Below are positions 1 through 8,474 of a stretch of DNA of 64,000 bases, piece after piece; position 1 is the stretch's first letter; every line of letters begins with the position of its first letter. The DNA lies in contig OX637287.1 in assembly GCA_951799445.1 (NCBI GenBank), positions 31,204,224-31,268,223 of the forward strand, written 5' to 3'. Origin of the DNA: Pseudisothecium myosuroides. Lineage: Eukaryota; Streptophyta; Bryopsida; Hypnales; Lembophyllaceae. The notes beneath the pieces are model-generated. The model saw nothing but the letters and a program-made list of their open reading frames with translations. It did not search any database and was not told where the DNA came from. The position numbers were made by a program, and so were the translations under genes.

Positions 1-698
1 AAGCTTCATTGCCCATTACTTAGTTTGCTGCAATTTTGCAACTAGATATGTATGAAAAATTTTATATTTATTTTTCAGAGATGAAATTACATGTCTTCTT
101 TACTTCAGAAACTTTTTAGATTTTTTTGTGGAAAATTGATTTTTTTGAGAATCTTTGAAGAAAAAGTGAAGAAAAATCACATCAAATAGAAAACCATTTG
201 AAAAAATCTGAAAATTTCACCATGCCTCATGTTACAATGACAAACATTATGGTGTGAACTCAATTTCCGTGTCATTCTATAATTAGAAAATAATCGACAT
301 TAAAAAGACATCTAAAGTTCAAATTGCAATAAAATATTCAATATTAGGATTTTTTCAAAATTCAAATTAGTGTAGAAACTAAAGTAGATGACCTTCATTT
401 TGTTAGTTGGGCTCAACTTCAAAAAATATCATTTTTGTGGAGAAATTTTAGATATAGAGCAAGGAGCAACAACTTCCCAAAATATACTAAAATAGCATAT
501 TTTCTGATCAATTTTTTTTAACAACTTTTCATTTGTGAGAAGACAAACACTAGCAAGACTACAAATTCAATTGGATACTCTTCATAACCCACCATAAAAG
601 GTCAACACGGAAAAAAGGGATAAAAAAATATTTTGAATAGTTTTATAGCTCTCTGGATTGTCATCCAAACGCCATTGAGTGGCGCCGGCGTTCTAGGG
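1..698. repeat. Repeat DNA ending in a TTAA-flanked CCCTAGAA terminus
   Basis: No coding sequence is seen. About 1-600 resembles 8480-8930 in the same orientation: both contain gaaaatttcacca, then cattctataattag, then a run ending in aattgcaataaaa. The right edge reads, on the minus strand from 702 downwards, TTAA followed by CCCTAGAACGCCGGCG, with an internal AACGCC/GGCGTT hairpin (668-673 and 687-692). A CCCTAGAA start next to TTAA is the style of a piggyBac-type terminus; the other end would lie left of the window. The repeat is seen directly; the family assignment is inference. Confidence 0.45.
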
Positions 699-702
699 TT
701 AA

Positions 703-1183
703 ATTATACTAAATTATGTATCTTTTGAATAGTGCGTGAATTGATCGCGTTATTGTTATCGTTTGAAAGCTTTTTGCAAGGAAAGATGTACGGAGTTTAT
801 TTTGTAGCGTTGGGACCAACAGTCTTAAAATTATGTAATTTTGAATTTTTTTTTAATCCTAAATTATGGTAAATTTTGGATCTTTCGTTCATATCCCTTT
901 TGCATATCCCTTTCGCTTTTGGCTTATGCTTTAATGATCTTTTACTTTATATTATATTTTACATTGTATTGACTTTCATTTTATATTGTCTTTTATTTTA
1001 CGTTGTCTTTTGCTTTCTCTTATCTTTTACTTTACATTATCGTTTACTTTGTTATAATGTTATCAACCTTGGTAGTATATAAAGCGAGTATATGAAGAGA
1101 TGTCTAGACATGTTAAGCAAGGCAATTTGTTTATTTTGTTTGTTTTATTATTTGTTAATTTGTTTTGTTTTTATATTTTCCAC
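703..1183. other. T-rich low-complexity DNA upstream of the repeat ORF
   Basis: From about 880 to 1080 the plus strand is an imperfect array of TTTTATATTGTCTTTTA-like blocks. This gives spurious hydrophobic ORFs. No gene is seen. It may serve as the 5' flank of the ORF at 1184. Confidence 0.5.
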
Positions 1184-1633
1184 ATGGCGCGTAGACGTCG
1201 AGGTAGTGTTAGTTTACGTACTGAACGAGCTCGAGCAAGAGATCGTGTTGCAAGAGCTAGGGAAAGGGAATCTTTGGCTCAAAGAGAAGAGAGGTTGAGA
1301 GCTCAAGCTAATTATATAGCCGGCGTGAGGGCTGCAAAGTCTTTGGCTCAAGCAGAAGAGAGGTTAAAAGTTCAAGCAAATCATCTACCCAGCGTGAAGG
1401 TTGCAGAGTCTTCAGCACAGACAGAAGAGGGGTTAAAAGCTCAAGCAGATAATGTACTTGGCATGAAGGCTGCAGAGTCTTCAACTCGAGCAGAAGAGAG
1501 GTTGAAAGCTCCATCTATTTATCAAGCACCACATGTGGCTATTGTAAGAACTACAGAGTGTTCAACTCAGGAAGAAGAGAGGTTGAAAGCTCAAGCAGAC
1601 TATGTAGCTAGTCCAAGTGAAGTGAAGAAATAA
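1184..1633 (+). CDS. Hypothetical protein with 23-residue charged repeats
   Basis: This intronless ORF gives 149 residues from the ATG at 1184. An in-frame ATG lies upstream at 1100, but the residues between are a low-complexity hydrophobic stretch, so 1184, followed by ARRRRGS, is the better start. After an Arg-rich head come about five repeats of 23 residues with the core S-x-A-Q-x-E-E-R-L-K-A-Q-A; the fourth is longer and more diverged. The repeats are charged and probably helical. No enzymatic domain, membrane segment or targeting signal is clear. The pattern recalls the RxExxEERxxRL repeats found at the start of some transposon ORFs, Helitrons among them, but no Rep or helicase motif follows. 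It could be a transposon relic, a small orphan gene or a non-coding minisatellite. That the repeat frame stays open favours past translation. Confidence 0.4.
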   Translation: MARRRRGSVSLRTERARARDRVARARERESLAQREERLRAQANYIAGVRAAKSLAQAEERLKVQANHLPSVKVAESSAQTEEGLKAQADNVLGMKAAESSTRAEERLKAPSIYQAPHVAIVRTTECSTQEEERLKAQADYVASPSEVKK

Positions 1634-1891
1634 AAATTTATTCAAGTACAAAATAAAGGCAATTTTTTACATTTACCCAAATGTGCCATTGACCTTAAAC
1701 TGACGTCTTTACTCTGTGTATATCTTCAAAATCAATTCTATACCTATGTGGAAGAAACCATTTTAGAACCAAACTTTGTTCTTTAATAACTTTTGCATAT
1801 AGTATCCAAATGCCACATTCTCTGGTGCGTTGGAACCTCGTTTTACTTGCCAACAAGAACATATGAAAATCTGACCAGTCTAATAATAGTA
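1634..1891. other. Short AT-rich spacer with a dispersed repeat segment
   Basis: No gene is seen. About 1770-1860 resembles segments near 12596-12690, 16910-16985, 19284-19385 and 33978-34070; a typical match contains tgccaacaagaac or ccaacaagac at its end. Confidence 0.4.
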
Positions 1892-1893
1892 AC

Positions 1894-2150
1894 TACACTA
1901 AATAGTGAAATTGGGTTGCCTTAAACAATTAGGTTGCCTTACCTCAGAGAAGTTACTTCATGACTAATGGTTGTCCATATGGAGGCACACGCCAATCTCT
2001 AATCCCGAGCCACAAATCAGTGCACCAACCCATGCCATACACATAGTTCTTACTTCACTGCATCCTTCTAAAGTAACTATACACATTGATATAGTGTAGA
2101 ATGTCGAGAAATTAGTGTGGGGCAACCTAATTTCACTATTCAGTGTAGGC
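1894..2150. mobile_element. MITE with GTGAAATT-type inverted ends
   Basis: The left end CACTAAATAGTGAAATTGGG (from 1894) is matched by the reverse complement of the right end, CACTGAATAGTGAAATTAGG, and both continue into GGTTGCC-like sequence. Both ends are flanked by TA. The element is about 255 bp and non-coding. A related copy lies at about 60121-60360. CACTA-like starts suggest a CACTA derivative, but no clear 3-bp duplication is visible, so the superfamily is open. Confidence 0.6.
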
Positions 2151-2193
2151 TCAGTAGCAAAAAGTGGCGGTCTTGTGTACCCACCTTAGTTAA

Positions 2194-2897
2194 CCCCTAA
2201 AGGCCCAAGGGCTTTTTTCTGCCAAAAAACACTCAAAACTGCCATTTCTACAGCAAGGAGTAAAAAAATTTGAAAAATGTTTTTTTTGCACATCTAACCG
2301 TAGGATCTTACACCTAACTAGTATGAGAATGTGTGGAAAAAATTTCAGAATTTTTGATTGCTCAGATTGCAAGATATCTGCGTTTAAAGTGTTAAAAACA
2401 AATATTTCAATACATTGCGGGACTGGGTTTTTTTTACTTTGAACATTTTTAACTTAAAATTTTTGCACTACAGATTTTTGAACTTTTAAATCTTTAAGGT
2501 GGAGAATTGAGTTGAGAGTCTAGGGGGAAAAAAATATTCAAAAAAACTTAATTATCATTCTTCAAAAAATTGTTAAGTAGAAGTAGGTACAAGATAGAAG
2601 GAAAATCTAAAATATTTATATATTTTAGATGGAATTAAAATACACTATTCCCAATGGTGAGATTGTTCTAGCAAGTAAATTAAACCATGAGAATTTATTT
2701 TTTTTGAAAAATTGCAAAAATAGCATTCAAAAATGAATCCTACAAGTTATTTTTTTCAAGAATTTGCTCTAACTGCCCGAAAAACAAGAATGTCCATTAC
2801 TTTCTCATAACAAATCCAAATGAAATGAATCAAAGCTTTCCAAATACAAAAAAAATATAATCTACAAGAAAAAAATATTTAAAAATAAATTAAAAAA

Positions 2898-2961
<64 letters not shown>

Positions 2962-3176
2962 CAATTTTTTTTGCTGCCTGGGCTGCCCACCGTCCCCTGT
3001 TTTGAGCTTATTTGGTCATAACTATTGTTCCCGGGCTCCGATTGTGAAAAAAATTATGTCCCCACGTAGGTCTTTCCATTCTCCACCTCCATTAAATTTT
3101 TCAGAAAATATTACAAATATGGTTGCAGAGAGGTACATGACCGAAATTGCATTTGTGGACAATGGGCCTTTTTAGG
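2194..3176. mobile_element. TTAA-flanked MITE, long subfamily (copy 1)
   Basis: The element is bounded by TTAA at 2190-2193 and 3177-3180. The left end is CCCCTAAAGGCCCAAGG. The right end, read inwards, is CCTAAAAAGGCCC, a slightly degraded inverted copy. Internally it matches the copies at 62796-63716 and 58590-59514, and the inverted copy at 19807-21227. It carries an A-run plus (TA)n microsatellite at about 2888-2956, absent from the 62.8 kb copy. No transposase is encoded, so it would depend on an enzyme supplied in trans. Confidence 0.8.
2888..2956. repeat. Poly(A)/(TA)n microsatellite
   Basis: An uninterrupted A-run passes into about 30 TA units, inside the TTAA element. Confidence 0.95.
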
Positions 3177-3180
3177 TTAA

Positions 3181-4426
3181 GGGAATAAGGAGGGTCAACT
3201 CACCCTGGCCCCACTAAACCCTCCCACGAATCAGGACCGAATCTTCCCAATCCTGCCACGTTTCACATCAGTTCCCCATCTAGCCATCATTCATCCATTC
3301 ATCCTCGATTCATTCATCCATCCACCTCAGTCATCCGTCATCGTGTTTCTTGTGTGCACTACTGTAGCTACAGTGTAGTGCTCATCTAGCTGGATCCATC
3401 CGCCTTTTGGCTCGAACTGCGCACACATTCTCCGTCCAGCCCAACTGAATTTCTCCACTCATTCTCAAGCTCAGACATTCTTCCACCCAGAGCCTTCATT
3501 GCAAAGGTCCAGAATCCAGAATCCTGAGTCCTGGTTGCAGCAGTAGTGTCGGCCACACTCTGGCAGACAGAGAGAGAGAGAGACTAGCTAGTGTACGTAC
3601 GTAGAGAGAGACTACATCATTCAGCATTTCAGCTTTGGGAGTTTGCAATCCAAGCGCATACCTCATGTTGGATGTACAGCTGCTGCTGGTGGAGTTCACA
3701 AAAACAACGGTGAATCTTACGTTACGAAGCTTGGTATATATATCCAGGTAGTATAAGCATGCTGGGGTACGACGTCTAGTCTTACTACATGTCAAGTAAC
3801 CTGGTCTTCGATTCTATCTTGCACCGGCCTGCATTGGCACTACTGAAACACAATGCCTTAGTGTTCACTTGGGTTTCGGGAACCATTGCGGGCACCGTTT
3901 CCCGTGGTGTGCTTCACTTCGATCTGGTGCTTCAAACGTGACCTTCGCTCACTTACTTCATTGCTTGAGCTCATGATTGTAAGCTTCTCGTTGTCGTGTT
4001 CTAGATCCGATCGCTAGCTAGCTCTCTATACATGAATAACACTAGCTCTCTCTCTCGCTCTCTCTTTGGTTTAGTTTGTAAAGAGGAACGAGTTGCAAGA
4101 TTTCAGATTTATCTGGAGCCACTGGACTGGAGTGCCCATTGTTTCTGAAGTTGAATTGAGGTTCTGGACCAAGCTTTCCGAACGAACTTAACTTGTGCAG
4201 GTGAGGATCATTTTTACTTCCATTCGGGTTGATTGATTGATTGATTTCGAGTGGGAATTCTGTTTTAGTACTGTCGCTTATATTCTTACTTTGGTCCTTG
4301 CTTGTACTTAGACTGTGAGGAGATTTTTGGGAGCTTTCGTTGATTAATGTGAGGCTGAGATTGAAATTGGGGTTATACTACTGAACCAAGTACGTGGTGT
4401 GGAAGTTGGAAATACAGGCTTCGAGT
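3181..4426 (+). promoter_or_regulatory. Promoter and leader region of the GGCT gene
   Basis: This is less AT-rich than the flanks. It holds TCAT-rich DNA at about 3285-3345, a 26-nt near-palindrome at 3356-3381, a (GA)n run near 3569-3585 and CT-rich runs near 4045-4070; such GA/CT runs are common in plant 5' leaders. A likely leader intron runs from 4201 (GTGAGG) to 4417 (ACAG), nine bases before the ATG at 4427. No convincing TATA box or transcription start could be fixed. The short ORFs here are not considered genes. Confidence 0.55.
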
Positions 4427-7148
4427 ATGGTGCTGTGGGTGTTTGGCTACGGGTCGTTAGTATGGAAGGCAGGGTTCGAGTACGATGAACGTGTGGTAGG
4501 GTTCATCAAAGGATACACACGTGTTTTCAATCAAGGTATAACTTAGACACTTGGGATTCACCGACATTGTGTGTGTCAGAGTAGCATTATTCTCCCTAAG
4601 GACATGGAAAACTTTCAGGAGCCAATCTTCAGTAAGAGATTAATGGTTGAACATTGCAGTTTCTTCTCACATTCCACTGCCTCTGGCTATGTACTAAGCT
4701 TCCGTCTAGGGTTGAACAATAGTGGTGGTTTTTGAGCGCTCTTTTCAACTTGCGAATCATTTAGGAGGTTGTTGTGAATAGATTTCTTGTTTAATTTGTG
4801 GGGACTTTTATGTAGCTAGCACTGATCACCGAGGGACACCGGAGTACCCCGGGAGGACGGTCACACTGGAGCCGCAAGAAGGTGCACGGACGGCGGGCTG
4901 TGCTTACCGAGTCTCTGGCTATGATGCTGAACAGCTGGTACTCTCGGTAATTCTCTTGTGAACTTTGATCACCTTTGCTTTTAACGATTGTTTCGATGAG
5001 TTATTAAGGACATGCTTGAAGTGGAAAGGTAGGAGTTTTACCGCTGCCCAACCTCGGTATTTGAGTGGCAAAAAACTTCTGTTCGTTGGTTTAGTGTTTT
5101 GTACACCTAAGAGCTTGATTTCACAACTCAATATCTAGCTTTTACTGTGAGTATAATTATCACTAGTGGAAACATCGTTCATAAGAAAGCCTACAACTGG
5201 TCTAATTTGTGATGTGGGTCATTTCCGTGGTCTAATCATACCACGTCTTCAAGCATGCCACGTCTTCAAGCATACCACGTCTTCACGAGTGCATATACAT
5301 CCATTATGCACTCATGCATTTTGATCTATGGACTTGATAGTTCCGTCTTTAGGGGTCAAACCTAAAGGTTATGAAGACATTTCTTGAATCTTAAATGTCT
5401 TGAATTTTATTATTTGGTTGATTGAAGGGCTTAAATTGGGCAGAAGAGGTACAGGTTTTAACCTTCCTCTCACCAGCTAGCCCATAAGAGAGTGTGACAT
5501 GGTTGCCTCAAAAACTTGGCATTACCTTGTGTGCGAATTGCATCCATGTGTTAGTCTCCTTGGTGCTCATTTTTCTGTCAGTGTTTATGGGTGCAGTATC
5601 TGGAGCTACGAGAGTTTGAGTATGACATACGGGCTTTTGTTGAGTTTTTCACAGTAAGTATTTTATGGGAAATTTTGTTAAAATGGTGGTATTCCATATG
5701 CCATTTTTCCATTCATTTCTAGGACGGGTACATAGATTTCAGACTGCATGGTCTAAGAGTGAAAGTGCCAAGTTTGTGGAATACCACCATTTTAACGAAA
5801 TATCGATTATTTTACATTTGACATGTTGCCTGGGATTCTATTCTCTCACTGCACAATTCAGCACAGGCCAAAATCTTGAGATCACATGTGAAAGACTTTT
5901 GAGTCTCTGTGATTGCGCTTTCTACTCCTGGTTTGCGTTTGACATACGTTGGTGGATTTTTTTTTTCTTTTATTGCAGGATGAGTCACCAAATAAACCTG
6001 CAATTACAGGGGTTCTGGTGTACATTGGGTCCCCAAACAGATTGAAGAATCAGTACTACCTGGGACCAGCTCCTCTCCGGGACATGGCTAGGTGAGCTAC
6101 AATCTTGTTTACATGTGACATTGAAGAAGAGGTGTTAGTATTTAAAAATAAAAAATAACAATGCTATTCCGTGTACTATTTGCATTCCGTTTACTCCCGG
6201 ATTGTGTGTTTCTAGAGCATGTTCTTACCATCTCCATTGATCATGGCAGTCAAATTGCGACGGCTAAAGGTCCTGCTGGTCCAAACTACGAGTACTTGTT
6301 CCGGCTAGAAGAAGCTCTCTGCGAAATTGGTAAGTCTTTCTTCACTGTGGTACACATGGGCAATTTCATTAAAATGGTGGTATTCCAAGTGTTATTTTGA
6401 TGGTGTGCCATTTTGACCATCTAGGACTGTATAGATTTTAGAATGGGCATTCTTAATTGTAAACGGGCCATTTTAAAGGAATATCGCCATTTTAATGAAA
6501 TTGGCCATATATTTGAGTTACTTGTTTTTGTTACATTGGGAATGTATGTGATTGTGGACATTGAGATCTCGCTTTTTGGTCAACTGGAGGTTCACAAATA
6601 GTATCTAGATTAGAGTATCATATTTAATAAAACCTCTCTAAAGTAATAGTGATTGTCCGATCCTAGCCTGGGCCACCTACAAACATTATTACTGCAATGA
6701 CCCTTCCTAATGTAACAACCTCTCTAATGTAATATAGTCAATCTAGTTCTAGCCTTGTTACTATAATGGTACTACTAGCTATTTGTGTCCATATAGCATA
6801 TTTAGGAGAACTATTGTATTCTTCATGCACTCTGATCTTTAGGACCAGAGTTCTTCTTAATCAAAAGGTTGGGCAAACAAATGGCTTACTTTGGCTCATC
6901 TTTTTAGATGCAATTAATGTTGAGATGTGCGTTTGTTGCAATACAATGGTGCAGGTTGTGAGGATGAGTACATCATTGAACTTGCTAACGAGGTTCGAAA
7001 GCTCTTAAGAGTGTATGAAGATGCCAAGCTCCTTGAAGACTTGGAACAAACGAAGTTGCTCCAAGTTTTTGAAGACCAGAAGTTGCCTCAAGGTTATGAT
7101 GATGACAACGACAAGTACGAGAATTGCAAGCTGCTAGGGAATTACTAA
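4427..7148 (+). CDS. GGCT2: Gamma-glutamylcyclotransferase, ChaC/GGCT2 family
   Basis: Six coding exons join in frame: 4427-4535, 4816-4946, 5597-5653, 5979-6091, 6250-6329 and 6955-7148, giving 227 residues. All introns are GT..AG. The family cleaves glutathione in the cytosol into 5-oxoproline and Cys-Gly, as part of glutathione recycling. The signature GYGSL is at residues 7-11. The segment [14 protein letters not shown] follows at about 38-51. The glutamate expected to act as the catalytic acid/base is E83, in YLELRE. A later segment, GPAGPN, precedes the last helices. The conserved core ends near residue 178. Beyond it is a tail of about 49 residues containing four 9-residue KLL repeats and an acidic stretch, which typical family members lack. 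Introns 3 and 5 each hold a copy of one MITE family. The family assignment is firm; the exact isoform is not. Confidence 0.93.
5239..5289. repeat. Three tandem 17-bp repeats in GGCT intron 2
   Basis: The unit ccacgtcttcaagca plus two bases is repeated three times; the third is slightly changed. No function is evident. Confidence 0.85.
5667..5801. mobile_element. MITE in GGCT intron 3
   Basis: The left end runs GGGAAATTTTGTTAAAATGG and on through TGGTATTCC. The right end is its inverted copy (GGAATACCACC, then ATTTTAACGAAAT). The element is about 135 bp and non-coding. It is the same family as 6358-6506 in intron 5. It starts 14 bases after the exon 3 donor. Confidence 0.7.
6358..6506. mobile_element. 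MITE in GGCT intron 5
   Basis: The left end GGGCAATTTCATTAAAATGG is the inverted match of the right end ..CCATTTTAATGAAATTGGCC, and the inner GGTATTCC/GGAATATC also pair. The element is 149 bp, from the same family as the intron 3 copy. The target duplication is unclear. Confidence 0.75.
6628..6778. mobile_element. Probable decayed pogo-like MITE in GGCT intron 5
   Basis: AAAACCTCTCTAAAGTAATAG resembles the ends of the TA-flanked element at 8293-8472, and an internal AACCTCTCTAATGTAATA repeats the motif. The right end is poorly preserved, so the limits are approximate. Confidence 0.4.
6999..7106 (+). repeat. Four 27-bp in-frame repeats in the GGCT tail
   Basis: Units begin at 6999, 7026, 7053 and 7080. 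Each encodes nine residues starting KLL or KLP (residues 179, 188, 197 and 206), followed mostly by acidic residues. The array sits in the last exon, after the conserved catalytic core. Confidence 0.85.
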
Positions 7149-8290
7149 GGAATTGCTAGATAACAGTAGCATTCTTTTGATTAAATTAACATTTTCCTCG
7201 TGAACCACTGCAAATCAATGTGGTCCATGCTGGGTGGCATAGTTCATGAATTTGGCCAACGTATTTGTTAAGCAACCTCGTAGATGGTGTGCATACTTTG
7301 TACACCAGGACATTGAACCTCATTTTTTATGCGTCACTGCCCATGCCATGATGAGTTCTGTTCAACTTTCAATACATCAATAAGTGTGGTGTATTTGGAA
7401 TTGGCTTGTGATTCATCAGATGAACAGGACTTGTTAGTGAGGTAGAACAACCCAATGCAGTCAGTCAGTCATCCAATTCCTACATCACTAGTGGACCCTC
7501 CCATTTGCATCAGTCACCAACCCATTCTCACAATCTTAGCAACTCTTTAGCACCGTGACAATGCACTTGGGAGAAGGGACACATCAGCATGCGGTTTAGC
7601 ATGGTCACTATGCACGTGTGTCAGTCACCCACGTGTTACCAATTTAGTCCTAACAAACTTTGAAAAGTCACAAAAAATTCATTTCTTGTGGTAATGTCTT
7701 GATTCCACTTGCAAATGGCTTCTCTCAAACCTTCTCAATCTCTATCTCTGCAAAAAATATGTCAGTTGAACAATAGCTTCTCCAAGCTACCTAGATAGCA
7801 CATCTGCTTGGTAATAGGCATGTTTCCCCTGATTCTTTCATAGCAGTCTGCTTGGTTGAGCTGACTTGAACCTTTAATGCTTTGCCATGAGCCCATGATT
7901 TCTAATTTCCTATTGCATCCAAGTTGACTTTTTATAGCCTTGAGCCCATGATTTCTAAATTTTCTATTGCATCCAAGTTGACTTTTTATTAAAGGTTGTG
8001 AATCAATAAGGGATTGGAGCATGTACAGTACTGTAGTGATTTTTCAACCAGATTCACTGGATTGTAAAGTACCCATACTTGTGATGGCAAATGCTTGGGA
8101 AGTGTGGAAGGATCTGAGGAGGATGGTGTCAAATGTGCCACTGCATTCACAAAGCTTTGTTTGTCTCCTCACTGCATGAGAAGCACTGGTTTCATGTGCT
8201 TGCGTGGTGGGTTTTGTTATGGTAATGCAAGCATGTTGGCGGCATTGATTTAGGTGAAAGTGAAAGGATTTACTCACACAGCTTTGGTAA
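7149..8290. other. GGCT 3' region and intergenic spacer
   Basis: This contains the 3' UTR of the plus-strand gene, with no single clear poly(A) signal, and moderately AT-rich DNA. The only structure noted is a tandem duplication at 7888-7989. The short minus-strand ORFs here show no family resemblance. Confidence 0.5.
7888..7989. repeat. 53-bp tandem duplication
   Basis: Two copies begin TGAGCCCATGATTTCTAA at 7888 and 7941, and both end in GCATCCAAGTTGACTTTTTAT. Only a few bases differ. Confidence 0.9.
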
Positions 8291-8292
8291 TA

Positions 8293-8472
8293 CAGTAGAA
8301 TCTCTCTAAGCTGATTGGTCCCGGACTGGTCTGACAGATTGGTTTATAGAGGTTTATTGACTTTTGGAGGGTCATTTTTAGTCGCAACCTTTGTTAAGTG
8401 GCCCAGTCCGGGACCGGTCTGACATGATTGGTTTATTGACTTAAAGGGGATTGACTTAGAAAGGTTGTACTG
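8293..8472. mobile_element. Pogo-like MITE flanked by TA
   Basis: The left end CAGTAGAATCTCTCTAAGC is matched by the inverted right end CAGTACAACCTTTCTAAGT, with TA at 8291-8292 and 8473-8474. It is 180 bp with no ORF. CAGT..ACCTCT ends and TA duplication are typical of plant pogo (Tc1/mariner) MITEs such as Emigrant. The ends are seen; the superfamily is inferred. Confidence 0.75.
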
Positions 8473-8474
8473 TA

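Noticed and set aside
1100..1183. Upstream start for the repeat ORF, giving a signal-like hydrophobic N-terminus
   Set aside because: The hydrophobic stretch is a by-product of T-rich low-complexity DNA; the ATG at 1184 is more natural.
5665..6045. 126-residue plus-strand ORF
   Set aside because: It runs through a MITE in intron 3, then exon 4 in a wrong frame; the spliced GGCT gene explains the region.
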